Shown here: positions 31,325 through 40,923 of the stretch, in pieces
How positions within the stretch are numbered: the stretch's first letter is position 1
How the letters are laid out: the number at the start of each line of letters is the position of its first letter
Assembly (NCBI GenBank): GCA_003116975.1
Contig: BGKB01000049.1
Coordinates: 62,001 to 126,000 of the forward strand
Length of the DNA: 64,000 bases
From: Aurantiochytrium sp. KH105
Taxonomy: Eukaryota; Sar; Bigyra; Thraustochytrida; Thraustochytriidae
Direction: 5' to 3'
Notes under the pieces: generated by a model
The model's database searches: none
Told to the model about the DNA's origin: nothing
The model's input: the letters and a program-made list of their open reading frames with translations, nothing else
Translations under genes and position numbers: made by a program

Positions 31325-31350
31325 TCGAGTCGAGTCGAGTCGAGTCGAGT
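31325..31350. repeat. (GAGTC)n pentanucleotide microsatellite
   Basis: Five tandem GAGTC units close to the stop codon of the RGG gene (minus strand), presumably in its 3' UTR. Confidence 0.93.
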
Positions 31351-31386
31351 AGTAGAGCAAAACAATGCATCACAAGGTAGGTTTAT

Positions 31387-32844
31387 TTAGTTTGCAGGTG
31401 CAGCGGCTGCAGTGGGTTGCAGCTTTTCAACAATTTCGAGCGCCTTGAGGGCAGCCTTGTTTTTCGCGACACGCATATCCGCGTCCCAATTGTTACGCTG
31501 GTCCTTGGGAACCTCGATGCTGAACTCGGGAAGGCTCACGCTGAAGACAAAGCCCGGCTTATCGTCCACAAACTTGCGGTCGTAATGAAAATGAGGCTTT
31601 TGCCAATGGTTCTGAACGCAAATCTTGTAAAGCTTAGTCACAGCATTCAGAACCGTCGTCACATTACGATTGCTTCCCCATTTCCGAAATAATAGATTCT
31701 CACCGTCAAGCTCCGCAAGAACGTTGGCGCGGAGATGCTTCGTAGCATTCAGCGACTCGGGCCCGCCAAGAGCACCTTGCTCGAGACACTTGACCTTGTA
31801 GTCGCGACCATCCGTTACATACCACTGTTCCTTATCATGCTGTGAACCAGACACATTGATGAGCTGTAATGCAAGAGGGCGCAATGCCATGTTGGCGACC
31901 ATGAGGGCGTCCTCATCACGGTCAGCCTCCGGACATTGCACCACAATAAGGCCACTCTTCTTCACGTCGAGCAAAGGTTTTCCGCGGAATGCAATCTTGA
32001 CAGTGTCCTTGTCGTCCCGTGCAAGCTCGATTTCATTGGCGTGTTCGCTGACTGGCGGCAGGGCTGCTTGCGGTCGTCGTGTGGGGCCTTGCGGGCGGCT
32101 GTCATAGTATCGCCCGCTTCCCGGGCCTCCACCGCGCCCACCACGCCCACGAAAACCTCCGCGTCGGCCATCCCCACGGCGCGTGTCACCGCTTCGAAGT
32201 GATCTGTCATCATCTGTACGTCTCCGCTTCCACGACGGATTTCCATCGCCTTCTCCATCGCGTCGGTCACTTCGTTTCGTCTGCTGCGTGGCGTTGCCCC
32301 AGCCGCCCGGACCAGATCGTCGGTCGCCTGCTGGCGCGGAGGAAGATCCCTGGTAGCTTGCGAAGCCACCTCGGCTACTACTCCCTGCTTCTTGCCGTCG
32401 ATTCCCTCCGGCAAGCCCGCCCCCTCGTCCACGGCCATCTCTGCCACGCGAATTGGTCTCCTCGCGAGGATTACGCTCGCCTCGCGCGCTATTGACGTTG
32501 CGATCGCCACGTGGTCCACCGGCGTGGCGTTCACCGCCCGGGTTGCGCTCACCTCGTGGGCCACCACCGCTGTTGCGAGCTCGGCCGCGGTCTCCGCGAG
32601 ATCCTCCGGAAGCACCTCCAGCGCCTTCTCTACCCTTGGACCTATTGTTATTATTGCCTCTAGCGTTATTGTTGCTGTTATCGTTGCTCTTCCTGTTGTC
32701 GTTGTTCTTCTTGTTCTTGTTGTTGCTGTTGTTATTGTTGTTGCCCTTGGCGCCGGCGTCGCCGCCCTTGTTCGACGCCTCGGGAGCTGCTTTTTGCCTA
32801 TTGAGCTTGCTCAGCTGGTCGAGCGACATGTGAAGCTTGTCCAT
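31387..32844 (-). CDS. RGG-box RNA-binding protein with UAP56-binding motif and dsRBD-like C-terminus (candidate mRNA export adaptor)
   Basis: The 485-residue product starts with DKLHMSLDQLSKLNRQK (about 2-18). This agrees with the UAP56-binding motif found at the N-terminus of mRNA export adaptors such as ALYREF and UIF/FYTTD1, where it recruits the DEAD-box protein UAP56/DDX39. Next is an Asn/Lys-rich tract (about 25-66), then a long RGG/RG-rich region (about 70-255) suited to RNA binding and arginine methylation. The rest is folded (about 265-480). Its last part (398-480; VTKLYKICV, PGFVFSVSLPEF, AKNKAALKALEIVEKL) has the alpha-beta-beta-beta-alpha layout of a double-stranded RNA-binding domain. 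The combination suggests coupling of RNA binding to TREX-type export. Role is inferred from motif order. The gene is divergent from the DHX29-like gene. Confidence 0.7.
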   Translation of the reverse strand: MDKLHMSLDQLSKLNRQKAAPEASNKGGDAGAKGNNNNNSNNKNKKNNDNRKSNDNSNNNARGNNNNRSKGREGAGGASGGSRGDRGRARNSGGGPRGERNPGGERHAGGPRGDRNVNSARGERNPREETNSRGRDGRGRGGGLAGGNRRQEAGSSSRGGFASYQGSSSAPAGDRRSGPGGWGNATQQTKRSDRRDGEGDGNPSWKRRRTDDDRSLRSGDTRRGDGRRGGFRGRGGRGGGPGSGRYYDSRPQGPTRRPQAALPPVSEHANEIELARDDKDTVKIAFRGKPLLDVKKSGLIVVQCPEADRDEDALMVANMALRPLALQLINVSGSQHDKEQWYVTDGRDYKVKCLEQGALGGPESLNATKHLRANVLAELDGENLLFRKWGSNRNVTTVLNAVTKLYKICVQNHWQKPHFHYDRKFVDDKPGFVFSVSLPEFSIEVPKDQRNNWDADMRVAKNKAALKALEIVEKLQPTAAAAPAN

Positions 32845-33972
32845 GGTCTTGATAGCGTTGTCGCGGCCCTCTGCTCGAGCGCTCGCCTTTCCCTCGCGGC
32901 CGCAGCTACTGGGCCGAGCCCCGCCGCACGCGCAAAAGAGCTCTCCGCGCGCCGCCCTGCGTGCGACCGAACTCGCTGGGCGTCGAGGCCCCTTCGAATC
33001 ACAATGCTGAGCGGCCAGGCCCCTTCGCCAGGCCGCGAGAGCTCAGCTCGCGTTTGCGCAACCGAGTGACGAAGCTCGGGCCGCACGAGCGAGCGAGCGA
33101 GCGAGCGGGCGGGCAAGCGCGCGCAAGTGCGGCGGGCTGCCTACACGGTTTGCGAAAGTGGTTGGGCTTGATGCTCATCTTGTGCTTGGCGGCCGCGAGC
33201 GGGCCTTGAGCGCTCGCTCGAGTGCGACCCCGATTTCGATCAGTGCTAAGGTGCCAATGTGACCACTTTGCTCGTCTGTTGCGATTTGCTGGGCAAAAAG
33301 CAGTCTTGTTCGTTTGCAACGTGCGCTTTGAAATGAAAATATAGTTGTCGAGCTAAGATGAATGAAGTTTAGTGAGTAAGATGGTCCTTGATTTTTTTGT
33401 TCATTTGTGTCTTCTTCGTCATAATTTACTCTGGAATTCTACGAGGTCCTGATGAAGGACAGGATATATACCAGCGATTCTTTCGCGACGCGACCTTAAC
33501 TCAACATCGAGTCAACCGTCAATGTCTAAAAGTCAAAGGCCAAGGTCAACGTTTAGCAAGCTTCAACACAACGCGACTCAAGCGAAGTCATGTCAAGTCA
33601 GCTCAAATCGATTCGCCACAATTCACCATCGTCATCTCAAGCAGCATGCATGGCCTGAGTCCCTCCCCTCGAAAGTTGTTCCCTTTCCTTCGAACAAAGG
33701 CCAAGAGGTGTGTGGGCTGTGATGAACCTGATCTTGATGTTGATGAATCATGGGTGATGACGACGGGATGATGACCTCCCTGCCAGACCTATCCAGAACC
33801 ACTTGCGCGCGATCGAGGCGCGTGTGAGGAAAGGCCTCGTACGGCGTGCAGACGCGCGAGGGAAAGCAAGAGGGAGAGAGTCAGAGAGAGCAAGAGGGAG
33901 AGGCGCGCGGGCTGGAAGAGCGCACGCAACGCGAGAGCAGACCCTCAACGAAGTAAAGCACTCGCCGTCAAG
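32845..33972. promoter_or_regulatory. Shared 5' region of the divergent RGG and DHX29-like genes
   Basis: A 1.1-kb spacer between two diverging start codons. Its flanks are GC-rich with GCGAGC repeats near 33088-33110 and purine-rich GAGAG stretches near 33865-33900. The middle (33300-33500) is AT-rich. No conserved ORF is seen. Confidence 0.45.
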
Positions 33973-36900
33973 ATGGGCAAGCGCAAGACCAAGAACAAGG
34001 CGGCGCGCGGGTACACGACGACGTCGACGCAGTCGTTGACGGAGAAAATGGGCCTCGTCAGCGCGCGCGAACAGGAAGAAAAGGCTGCTAAAGAAGCTGC
34101 TGCAAGAAAAGCAGCTGCAGCAGAAGCATTGGCAGCAGCAGCAGCCGAAGCCAAGGAGAACGCCGAGGGCACAGACATGGATGGCCTCGACGATCTCGTG
34201 GACGGCGACGGAAATCGCAGCAAAGGGGCGCGCAAGCTACTCCCATGGGAGGCGAATCCGATCCCAAGAGAGTTCGAACCTGTGTTTGCCGGACGCAAGC
34301 GAATGGCCAAGCTGCGTGGCATGCCGCTCAAGGGTGATGAGGCGCACTTGAGCATGAAATTGTCAACCGAAATGGAGGCGCTCCAAGTGCTCGAAAACGT
34401 CGGCATGCTCGATCCCAATAGGACTCTGTGGAAAGGATCATTGGAGGAGGCTCGAGTGCGCTCACGCATGCTCGCCAATGTACTCGAGCTCGAGGATCTC
34501 GGCTTCGAACTCGAAGATATCACCGAGGCTTTGCGGAGAGGTGGTCCAGATGCCGAGGCCTGTTTGGAATGGCTCTCCCTTCACCTTGATGAGGAAAAGT
34601 TGCCCCCAGGATGGACCCAGGAGCGTGTGCGCAAGTCTGTGGATCGGAGGGAGCTTGATGTCGTTGTCAAGACAGAGCAGTCCGACGCCAAGCCCAAAAC
34701 TCCGTCAGATGTGGCGGCCAGCAAGGCTGAGAAGCAGCAGCAGCAGCAGCAGCAGCGCGAGGCCGAAGAAAAGGATAGAAAAGAGCAGCAAAGAAAGGTG
34801 GAGGAGGCCGCCAAGGCCGCCAAAGAAAAAGAAGACGAAAAGGAACAGGAACGTCAACGAATCATGCTCATGTATCAGCAGCAGCAGGAAGAAGAAGAAG
34901 CTCTCGAAGAGGAGGTGCGTGCTTCTGAGCAGGCACGGGCCGAAGAGCTCAGCCTGCCGCCTCTCGAACGCGGTCGCCGCCTCCAGGCTCGCGTGAACGA
35001 GCTTCGGGCCGAGGCCAGCGTCGCAATGGATATCAGCGATCAACGCAGACTGGGCCGGGAAATCAAGCACGCACGTGCGCAATTAACGGACCTTCTCAAA
35101 CGCTACCCGGAGATCAAGAGCGCGATTTCGATGGCAAAGGACACCAAGGAAAAAGAGTCGACAGACACGAAGCCCGAAACTCCTGACCAGAATGTGCAAA
35201 ACGCTCAGACAAACGACGACAAGATCGCGACCAATGGTGATGATGCCGATGAAGTCGACGAGGGCGAGGTGTTTGCAGATCTTTTTGCCGAGGTAGAGGG
35301 TGCCGATGATGGTGACGCGAAGAAAACTTCGGGCGAAGAGGTCGAAAGTGAAGGCCCCGCTTATGAAAAGATCGACCTCGGCCCCATGAGGGGCGGCCTG
35401 GAGCCAAGCAAGCTTCTCGAGCAGCACGTCAGACGCATCTACTCGAAACAGACTCGAGTACGATTTCCCGCGCAGACTGCGCCTGTACCCACGATGCACG
35501 CGTGCAGTGCGGCTTTTGCCGATATCACGTACGCGATGCCAGAAGGGGAGTGCTGCGAATCAAAGCGAATGGCGCAAAATTACATTTCTCTTCGAGCTCT
35601 CTACGATTTGGCTTCCGACATGTCGTACAATCTGCAAATGCCCATCGAGTGCCAGGACCTGTGGAATACGTGGAAGACCAGGGACGAGCACGCTCGTCTT
35701 ACCGCCGAACACGAGACCAAGTGGACAAAGATCAAAGTTGTGGATCAGGTCATGGAGGAACTGGCATCGAAGCTTTCCACTTCGCAATCAAAGTCCACCA
35801 CAGGCCTCGAAGCCACGATTTCTTCGTCGACCGTAGACGACTGGTCCACGGGTCGTAGCATCGGCGGCGCCCTTCACGAACCCTATGTAGACCACACAAA
35901 GGAAAGTGAGGCCCTCCTGGACCAGTTCGAGGCGCGTGCGCAGTCTGAGGCCTATATGAGCATGGCAGAAGAGCGCGCTTCATTACCAGTTCTTTCGATC
36001 GAAGCCGACCTCCTCCGCGCGCTTGACGTCAGCGATGTTGTCATTGTTTCCGGCCAAACAGGAAGCGGCAAAACCACGCAGATTCCGCATCTGCTCATGG
36101 CCCATGAAATGCGTTCGGGGCGTGGTGCGCTCTGTAATATCGCGTGTTGCGAGCCGCGCCGCATCTCGGCCGTCTCTGTCGCCGAGCGAGTGTCCGAAGA
36201 GATGGCAGACAGCAAAATTGGTGCCTCGGACGGCTACGTGGGTTATCAGATTCGCGGCGAACGTCGTGCGGGGAGCGCTTGCCGCATTCTGTATTGCACG
36301 ACCGGCATTATTCTTGCGCAGCTTCGATCAGATCCCCTCTTGCTGGCGTACAGCCACGTCGTCGTCGACGAGGTGCACGAGCGCACGGTGGACTCTGACT
36401 TCTTGCTCGTAGTGCTGCGCAAGATTGCCCGCGAACGTGGTGAGGCTCAGCAACGCCCTCTCAAGGTAGTGCTCATGAGTGCGACGATTGATCTCGACAA
36501 GCTAGCCAATTACTTTGGCGGGGCGCCCGTGCTTGAGGCTGGAGGGCGTACATTTCCCGTCACGCGTTTTCCCCTCGAAGATGCCGTGCAGCTCACCGGC
36601 TACGCTTGCGAACTCGAATCAGAGTACTGTCGACGCGACGCAGACCAACGTGCCACGCAGTCCGCACGCATGGGCCAAGGCACAATCAGCTGGACCGAGT
36701 CGGCCAAAGATGTTGACTATGCCGGTCTCACTGAACTTGACGGCAGCGTGTACCACGAGAGCGCCATGCGCACCATCTTTCGCTTGGACGAGTCCCGCGT
36801 CAACTTTGACCTCATCGAGTCTCTGCTTATGCTGCTCACCGACCGAAACTGGCGCCCGCACGCAGATGCGCCAGAGCACGCGCCAGAAGCTCGCTTTCAG

Positions 36901-38679
36901 GAAGCCCTCGGCGCGCTAGAGGCCTTCAAGGACGCTCGCGCAGGCGCCATTCTGGTCTTTCTGCCCGGCATGTACCAGATTCAGACCTTGTACAACAGGC
37001 TCACGCACGGAAGGTACTTTGGAGATGCTTCACGCTTTCTCGTGCTTCGTCTTCATTCGAGCCTATCGTCTCTCAAAGATGAGCAGCGCCGGGTCTTTGA
37101 GGCACCTCGAGCGGGCGTGACGAAGATTGTGCTCTCGACAAATATTGCCGAGACAGGCGTCACTATTCCCGACGTGGTGTACACGATTGATTCTGCTCGT
37201 GTCAAACAGGTTGGATTCAATCCAGCACGACAGATGCAGTCGTTGGAGGATACCTTTGTATCCCGAGCAAGCCTCACACAGCGCGCAGGGCGTGCGGGGC
37301 GCGTCAAACCAGGCATTGCCTTTCAACTCGTGTCTACGCAGACGCAACGTGACCAATTGGCAGACTTTCAACAGCCCGAGATCCGCCGCGTTTCGCTGGA
37401 GGGCGTCTGTTTGCAAATCATGGCAATGCATGCTGGCGGTCAGGAAGACGATCAGCTCGCGGATCCGTGGCGGTTCCTGAAGAATGCACTCGACCCTCCA
37501 TTGCCCAAGGCCGTCAATGCCGCAATGCTCAATCTCGTCGAGGCTGGTGCCGTGGTCATGGAGACCCCGGATACTGAGAACCCTGCAAGCACGAGTTCGC
37601 AGGGCCGCGCTACTGCAGACCGGCTGCACGCAGGACGTGGCGCAGACCTGCCTGACGTACTCAAGGGAAAGGCAGTGCTCACGCCGCTGGGCATGCATTT
37701 GTCGCACTTTCCTCTGGATATGAAAATTGGTCGCATGGTGATCTACGGCGCTCTCTTTGGATGCCTCGATCCCGTCATGACTGTGGCGGCCTCGATTGGG
37801 CACGAGCAAAAGCTCTTTCTTTCACCCGCGGGCCGCCAGGCTGAGGCCGCGAATGCACACCGTCAGTTCAAGCACGAGTGCAGCGATCTGCTCACCTTGC
37901 ACAATGTCTATCGCGCGTGGTGTCTGCAGGCTGTTCGCGGCGGCAGCAAAGCAGAGAACTCGTTTGCTCGCGCCAATTTCGTGAGCCAGCGATCCCTCGA
38001 GGAAATGCGCAAGACGAAACACGAGCTCTTGCAGCTTTTACAACGAATGGGCTTTGCTAGCTCCTCAGACCGAGTCGATCCCATGGACCGCGAACGTCCG
38101 CAGCTTGGTTACAAGAACGCCGGTGGTGAGTTGAACCGTCACGCCGATAACGTCGCGTTGGTTTGCGCCGTACTTTGCGCAGGCCTCTTTCCCAACGTTG
38201 CCATGGTAACGCGCCGCGCCAACAAACGTTACCGCGACATTGCCTATGTCTGCAGGAACCCACGGAATAATCAAGACGAGGCCGTGGGACTCGTTGAGCG
38301 TTCTGTCAACGCAGGCTGTTTGCGACCAGGGAAAAAAGTGCAGGACTTGCGCGGGCCAGCGCGCGCGGGCTGGCTTACATTTCTCACGAAATTCAAGACG
38401 AACGCGCGTGTTCTTCTTTTCGACTCCACCTTCGTTCCCCACGCAGCGCTCCCACTTTTCGGTGGCTCGGTCCTCGTGCAATATCGCGACCGTGCGCTCC
38501 TGGTTGACCGGTGGTGCAGACTCGTGGTGCCTCCGAAGACAGCGGTCATGATCAAGTGCTTCCGTAAAGCTCTCGACGACTTTTTGCTGCGCAAGTTTGA
38601 TGCGCCAGACTCGGCACGCACCGACAACGACTCGCGCATTGTCGACATGATCGTCAAGTTCTTTGTGCTTGAAGAATAG
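33973..38679 (+). CDS. DHX29: DExH-box RNA helicase, DHX29-like (translation initiation)
   Basis: DHX29 binds the 40S subunit and helps 43S complexes scan structured 5' UTRs. The 1568-residue product opens with a basic ARGYTTTS segment like DHX29. It has a UBA-like region (about 175-215; LGFELEDITEALRRGGPDAE, then CLEWLSLHL) and a long charged, Gln-rich coiled linker. The helicase core follows: motif I GQTGSGKTTQIP (about 694), Ia EPRRISAVSVAERV, II DEVHER (about 799), III MSATID (about 836), the LSTNIAETGVTIP block, and VI QRAGRAGR (about 1102). A winged-helix/ratchet (HA2) and OB-fold region completes it. Length is near human DHX29 (about 1370) with extra linker. DHX57 or YTHDC2-type paralogues are the main alternatives; the N-terminal motif and UBA-like region favour DHX29. 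Confidence 0.82.
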   Translation: MGKRKTKNKAARGYTTTSTQSLTEKMGLVSAREQEEKAAKEAAARKAAAAEALAAAAAEAKENAEGTDMDGLDDLVDGDGNRSKGARKLLPWEANPIPREFEPVFAGRKRMAKLRGMPLKGDEAHLSMKLSTEMEALQVLENVGMLDPNRTLWKGSLEEARVRSRMLANVLELEDLGFELEDITEALRRGGPDAEACLEWLSLHLDEEKLPPGWTQERVRKSVDRRELDVVVKTEQSDAKPKTPSDVAASKAEKQQQQQQQREAEEKDRKEQQRKVEEAAKAAKEKEDEKEQERQRIMLMYQQQQEEEEALEEEVRASEQARAEELSLPPLERGRRLQARVNELRAEASVAMDISDQRRLGREIKHARAQLTDLLKRYPEIKSAISMAKDTKEKESTDTKPETPDQNVQNAQTNDDKIATNGDDADEVDEGEVFADLFAEVEGADDGDAKKTSGEEVESEGPAYEKIDLGPMRGGLEPSKLLEQHVRRIYSKQTRVRFPAQTAPVPTMHACSAAFADITYAMPEGECCESKRMAQNYISLRALYDLASDMSYNLQMPIECQDLWNTWKTRDEHARLTAEHETKWTKIKVVDQVMEELASKLSTSQSKSTTGLEATISSSTVDDWSTGRSIGGALHEPYVDHTKESEALLDQFEARAQSEAYMSMAEERASLPVLSIEADLLRALDVSDVVIVSGQTGSGKTTQIPHLLMAHEMRSGRGALCNIACCEPRRISAVSVAERVSEEMADSKIGASDGYVGYQIRGERRAGSACRILYCTTGIILAQLRSDPLLLAYSHVVVDEVHERTVDSDFLLVVLRKIARERGEAQQRPLKVVLMSATIDLDKLANYFGGAPVLEAGGRTFPVTRFPLEDAVQLTGYACELESEYCRRDADQRATQSARMGQGTISWTESAKDVDYAGLTELDGSVYHESAMRTIFRLDESRVNFDLIESLLMLLTDRNWRPHADAPEHAPEARFQEALGALEAFKDARAGAILVFLPGMYQIQTLYNRLTHGRYFGDASRFLVLRLHSSLSSLKDEQRRVFEAPRAGVTKIVLSTNIAETGVTIPDVVYTIDSARVKQVGFNPARQMQSLEDTFVSRASLTQRAGRAGRVKPGIAFQLVSTQTQRDQLADFQQPEIRRVSLEGVCLQIMAMHAGGQEDDQLADPWRFLKNALDPPLPKAVNAAMLNLVEAGAVVMETPDTENPASTSSQGRATADRLHAGRGADLPDVLKGKAVLTPLGMHLSHFPLDMKIGRMVIYGALFGCLDPVMTVAASIGHEQKLFLSPAGRQAEAANAHRQFKHECSDLLTLHNVYRAWCLQAVRGGSKAENSFARANFVSQRSLEEMRKTKHELLQLLQRMGFASSSDRVDPMDRERPQLGYKNAGGELNRHADNVALVCAVLCAGLFPNVAMVTRRANKRYRDIAYVCRNPRNNQDEAVGLVERSVNAGCLRPGKKVQDLRGPARAGWLTFLTKFKTNARVLLFDSTFVPHAALPLFGGSVLVQYRDRALLVDRWCRLVVPPKTAVMIKCFRKALDDFLLRKFDAPDSARTDNDSRIVDMIVKFFVLEE

Positions 38680-38886
38680 GGATAGAATTTTAGCTAGCTT
38701 CATAGACTGATTGAATCTTTTTCTTAACACATGGCCTTGCCCACCAGGCCTTGACCCTCGTAACTCCATCGTCATAGATGATAGTCCTTTTTCGAAAAAA
38801 AATGCACGCGACAAGTGAGGCATGGGCTGGCGACTGGTTACTCGATTATTCTAAGAGTCTATTATTCGCTATTATGCGATTCATTC

Positions 38887-40428
38887 TCACGCTTCGACGT
38901 AGCGATACGCCTCGAGAGCTTTGCCCTGGAAGGCAGCATAGCCCACCGGGTACTTGTTGATAATGAAAAAGAATCTGCGGGCATCTTCCGGAGGAAAATC
39001 GCCTTGACGCACAAAGGTGACTGCGCCCTTCGTGAGAGGCCTGCACGTGACAGCCGGGCACACGTAGCGCCACACCTCGCGGCTTTGCGTGTCGACCTCA
39101 ATAAAGATGCCAAGCGAACCTTGATTGACAATTGTATTTCCGTTTTCCAAACGACGTGCCCCGGAGATGTGGGTGCAATAAAAGCTACCCAAACGATTTT
39201 TCGAGGGCCCAAAGCGCCAACAAGGGGCCTGCGGTCCTACAGGTTGCGAAATTTTCTGCGGCGCAAGGTAGTCGCCGCTCCATAGCGTTTCCTCGGGGAG
39301 CTTGTATTCATCGACCGTTGACCACTGCCTGTCTGGTTTGCGACCATTGTTGAAGACCAGAAGATGACCCGCCCCGGGCACACCTTGAGGAATGAATGAA
39401 ACGTCGTGCTGGCAAAAGAGCAGCTGGTCGAGGCGTGTACCTCGGCGGTAGTTTTTGGGGTTGCCAAAGCGAAGCAAAATGTCTCCGCCTTTGCCACGTT
39501 GCCCACCCTCGCTTGTGCGTGCTTCTTCTGTTGTTGTGGAGTGGTCGACGAGCATGATTTCGCATTGCACATTGAAGGAGAGCGCGATCTGGTCTCGCTG
39601 GGGGCAATAGGCCACTGAGTTGACGTGACACCAATCCTTCTCGCCGGTCTTGGCCGTTGGGCCATTGGCGCCATGTGCTTTCGACAGCCCCGGGTCAAGC
39701 TGGGTTTGATCGCGCTGACCCATCTTGCCTCCAGTTGGGCAGCAGTTGATGTCGAGACGGTGAGGAGATGCAGCGATGTCGCCATAGTTCTCTTTAGAAG
39801 CATCGAAGTCCTGGACAAGGTGGTCCCAGAGATTCCAACGCCAAGCTACCGTTGCGGTGCCATTTTCTAGGTCTGGTTTGAGCTCAAGAACAACTTCGCT
39901 CAACATTTCGCCATCGGGGAGGAGATCCGGCCGACGCCCAGCAAGAATCGCCTCTTCCTTGGTCTTGCGCTCCCACATGAGCATGAGGCAGTTTCCGTTT
40001 GGCAAGATCTGCAGCGCGTGGTGCGAAAGGTAGGCATGAAAGGGTTCGCACGAGAATGTCCAAAGGACCGTACCGTCCCAATCGACTTCCTCCACGCGGC
40101 CTGCAGCGCCCCCGAGACGGAAAATCGGCGCATCGATGTTTTCGTTTCCATCCCGAATCAAGTGCCCGTTTTCGAGCAAATACGCTGCGAAAACCACGTA
40201 AGACGACTCCCACTCGTGCACTACGCCTCCGTCGGAATCGATCAGGTACGTCATCGTTCCCGCGGAGTAGAGCACATAGCCTTCCATGATGCCTTGGTCA
40301 TCTCGGGCCACCACTCCCACGGTGCGATCTGCGAGTGCGATATTGCGCGAGCGCTGGAAAAGCTGTGCGGATGATCGCGGGCCTCCCGACGCCATGGCCC
40401 TTCGCCTTGCCTTGACTTGCGTTGCCAT
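38887..40428 (-). CDS. Arylsulfotransferase (ASST)-family protein
   Basis: The family is a beta-propeller fold known from bacterial arylsulfate sulfotransferases, with many eukaryotic microbial homologues of unknown substrate. The product (513 residues from the Met at 40428; a second Met at 40395 is equally possible) has the expected repeating blades. These include GYVLYSAGTMTYLID, HEWESSYVVFAAYLLENGHL, VEEVDWDGTVLWTF with the following HHALQILPNGNCLML, and later FGNPKNYRRGT, HDVSFIPQG and NTIVNQGSLGIFIEVD. The His in the HHA and QHDV blades lie at positions typical of active-site His in this fold; which is catalytic here cannot be decided. No signal peptide is evident, so a cytosolic or peripheral role is possible. 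The frame is open upstream to 40551, but that part is pentamer-repeat DNA (CTTGC-like). Confidence 0.75.
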   Translation of the reverse strand: MATQVKARRRAMASGGPRSSAQLFQRSRNIALADRTVGVVARDDQGIMEGYVLYSAGTMTYLIDSDGGVVHEWESSYVVFAAYLLENGHLIRDGNENIDAPIFRLGGAAGRVEEVDWDGTVLWTFSCEPFHAYLSHHALQILPNGNCLMLMWERKTKEEAILAGRRPDLLPDGEMLSEVVLELKPDLENGTATVAWRWNLWDHLVQDFDASKENYGDIAASPHRLDINCCPTGGKMGQRDQTQLDPGLSKAHGANGPTAKTGEKDWCHVNSVAYCPQRDQIALSFNVQCEIMLVDHSTTTEEARTSEGGQRGKGGDILLRFGNPKNYRRGTRLDQLLFCQHDVSFIPQGVPGAGHLLVFNNGRKPDRQWSTVDEYKLPEETLWSGDYLAPQKISQPVGPQAPCWRFGPSKNRLGSFYCTHISGARRLENGNTIVNQGSLGIFIEVDTQSREVWRYVCPAVTCRPLTKGAVTFVRQGDFPPEDARRFFFIINKYPVGYAAFQGKALEAYRYVEA

Positions 40429-40923
40429 ACCTTGCCTTGCCTTGTCTTGTCGGGCTTGCGAGCGAACAAGCGACAGCCGAGCTGCTCTTCTCTGCGACCT
40501 CCAGAGACACAAGTGGTCGCTCTCGCCAGTCCCGGGTTTGTTTACTCTCAACCAGATCTAGGTTTCTTTGCTCGCCCTCGCCAGTTCTGGTTTTGCTCGC
40601 TCTCGCCAGATCTGATTTGCTCGACGTATATTCTCTGCTCCTTCTCGACAGCTTGGGCGGCTGGCTCGGGGCGGACGAAGCCGGTGCTGAGCCCAATCCC
40701 AATCTTGTCTGGTCGGATCGGCGCGGCTGCGGCAGCGGCGCGTCGCATGCACGCGCTTTTCAGCAACGCCCAGCGCTTCGTTATCAACCAACTGCATACT
40801 AGACACAATCCATGTCGACCGCAAAGAGAGCTCTGAAAATCGGAGGCGCGGCTCGAGTCCGGCACAGTCGTGGCTCCCTTCCCTGCCACAACCAGCTGCA
40901 GCAAATAGTGCCACGCAGCGTCG
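40429..40923. promoter_or_regulatory. Shared 5' region of the divergent arylsulfotransferase and SEN1-like genes
   Basis: Contains CTTGC/CTTGT pentamer-like repeats near 40405-40455 and three copies of a CTCGCTCTCGCCAG-type unit between 40517 and 40610. A GTATATTC AT-rich box lies near 40627. No conserved ORF. Confidence 0.45.

Larger units (their letters stand above)
28748..31386. other. Repeat-rich region without a supported complete gene
   Basis: It holds several microsatellites, listed separately, and many short overlapping frames on both strands with low-complexity Ser/Arg/Leu products. One exception is a possible internal exon on the minus strand (29130-29205), which has a long polypyrimidine tract and TAG acceptor before it and a GTGAGA donor after it. 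It would encode a charged helix with ADIARLKKEHRDK. It also includes the 3' flank of the RGG gene at its right end. Confidence 0.5.
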
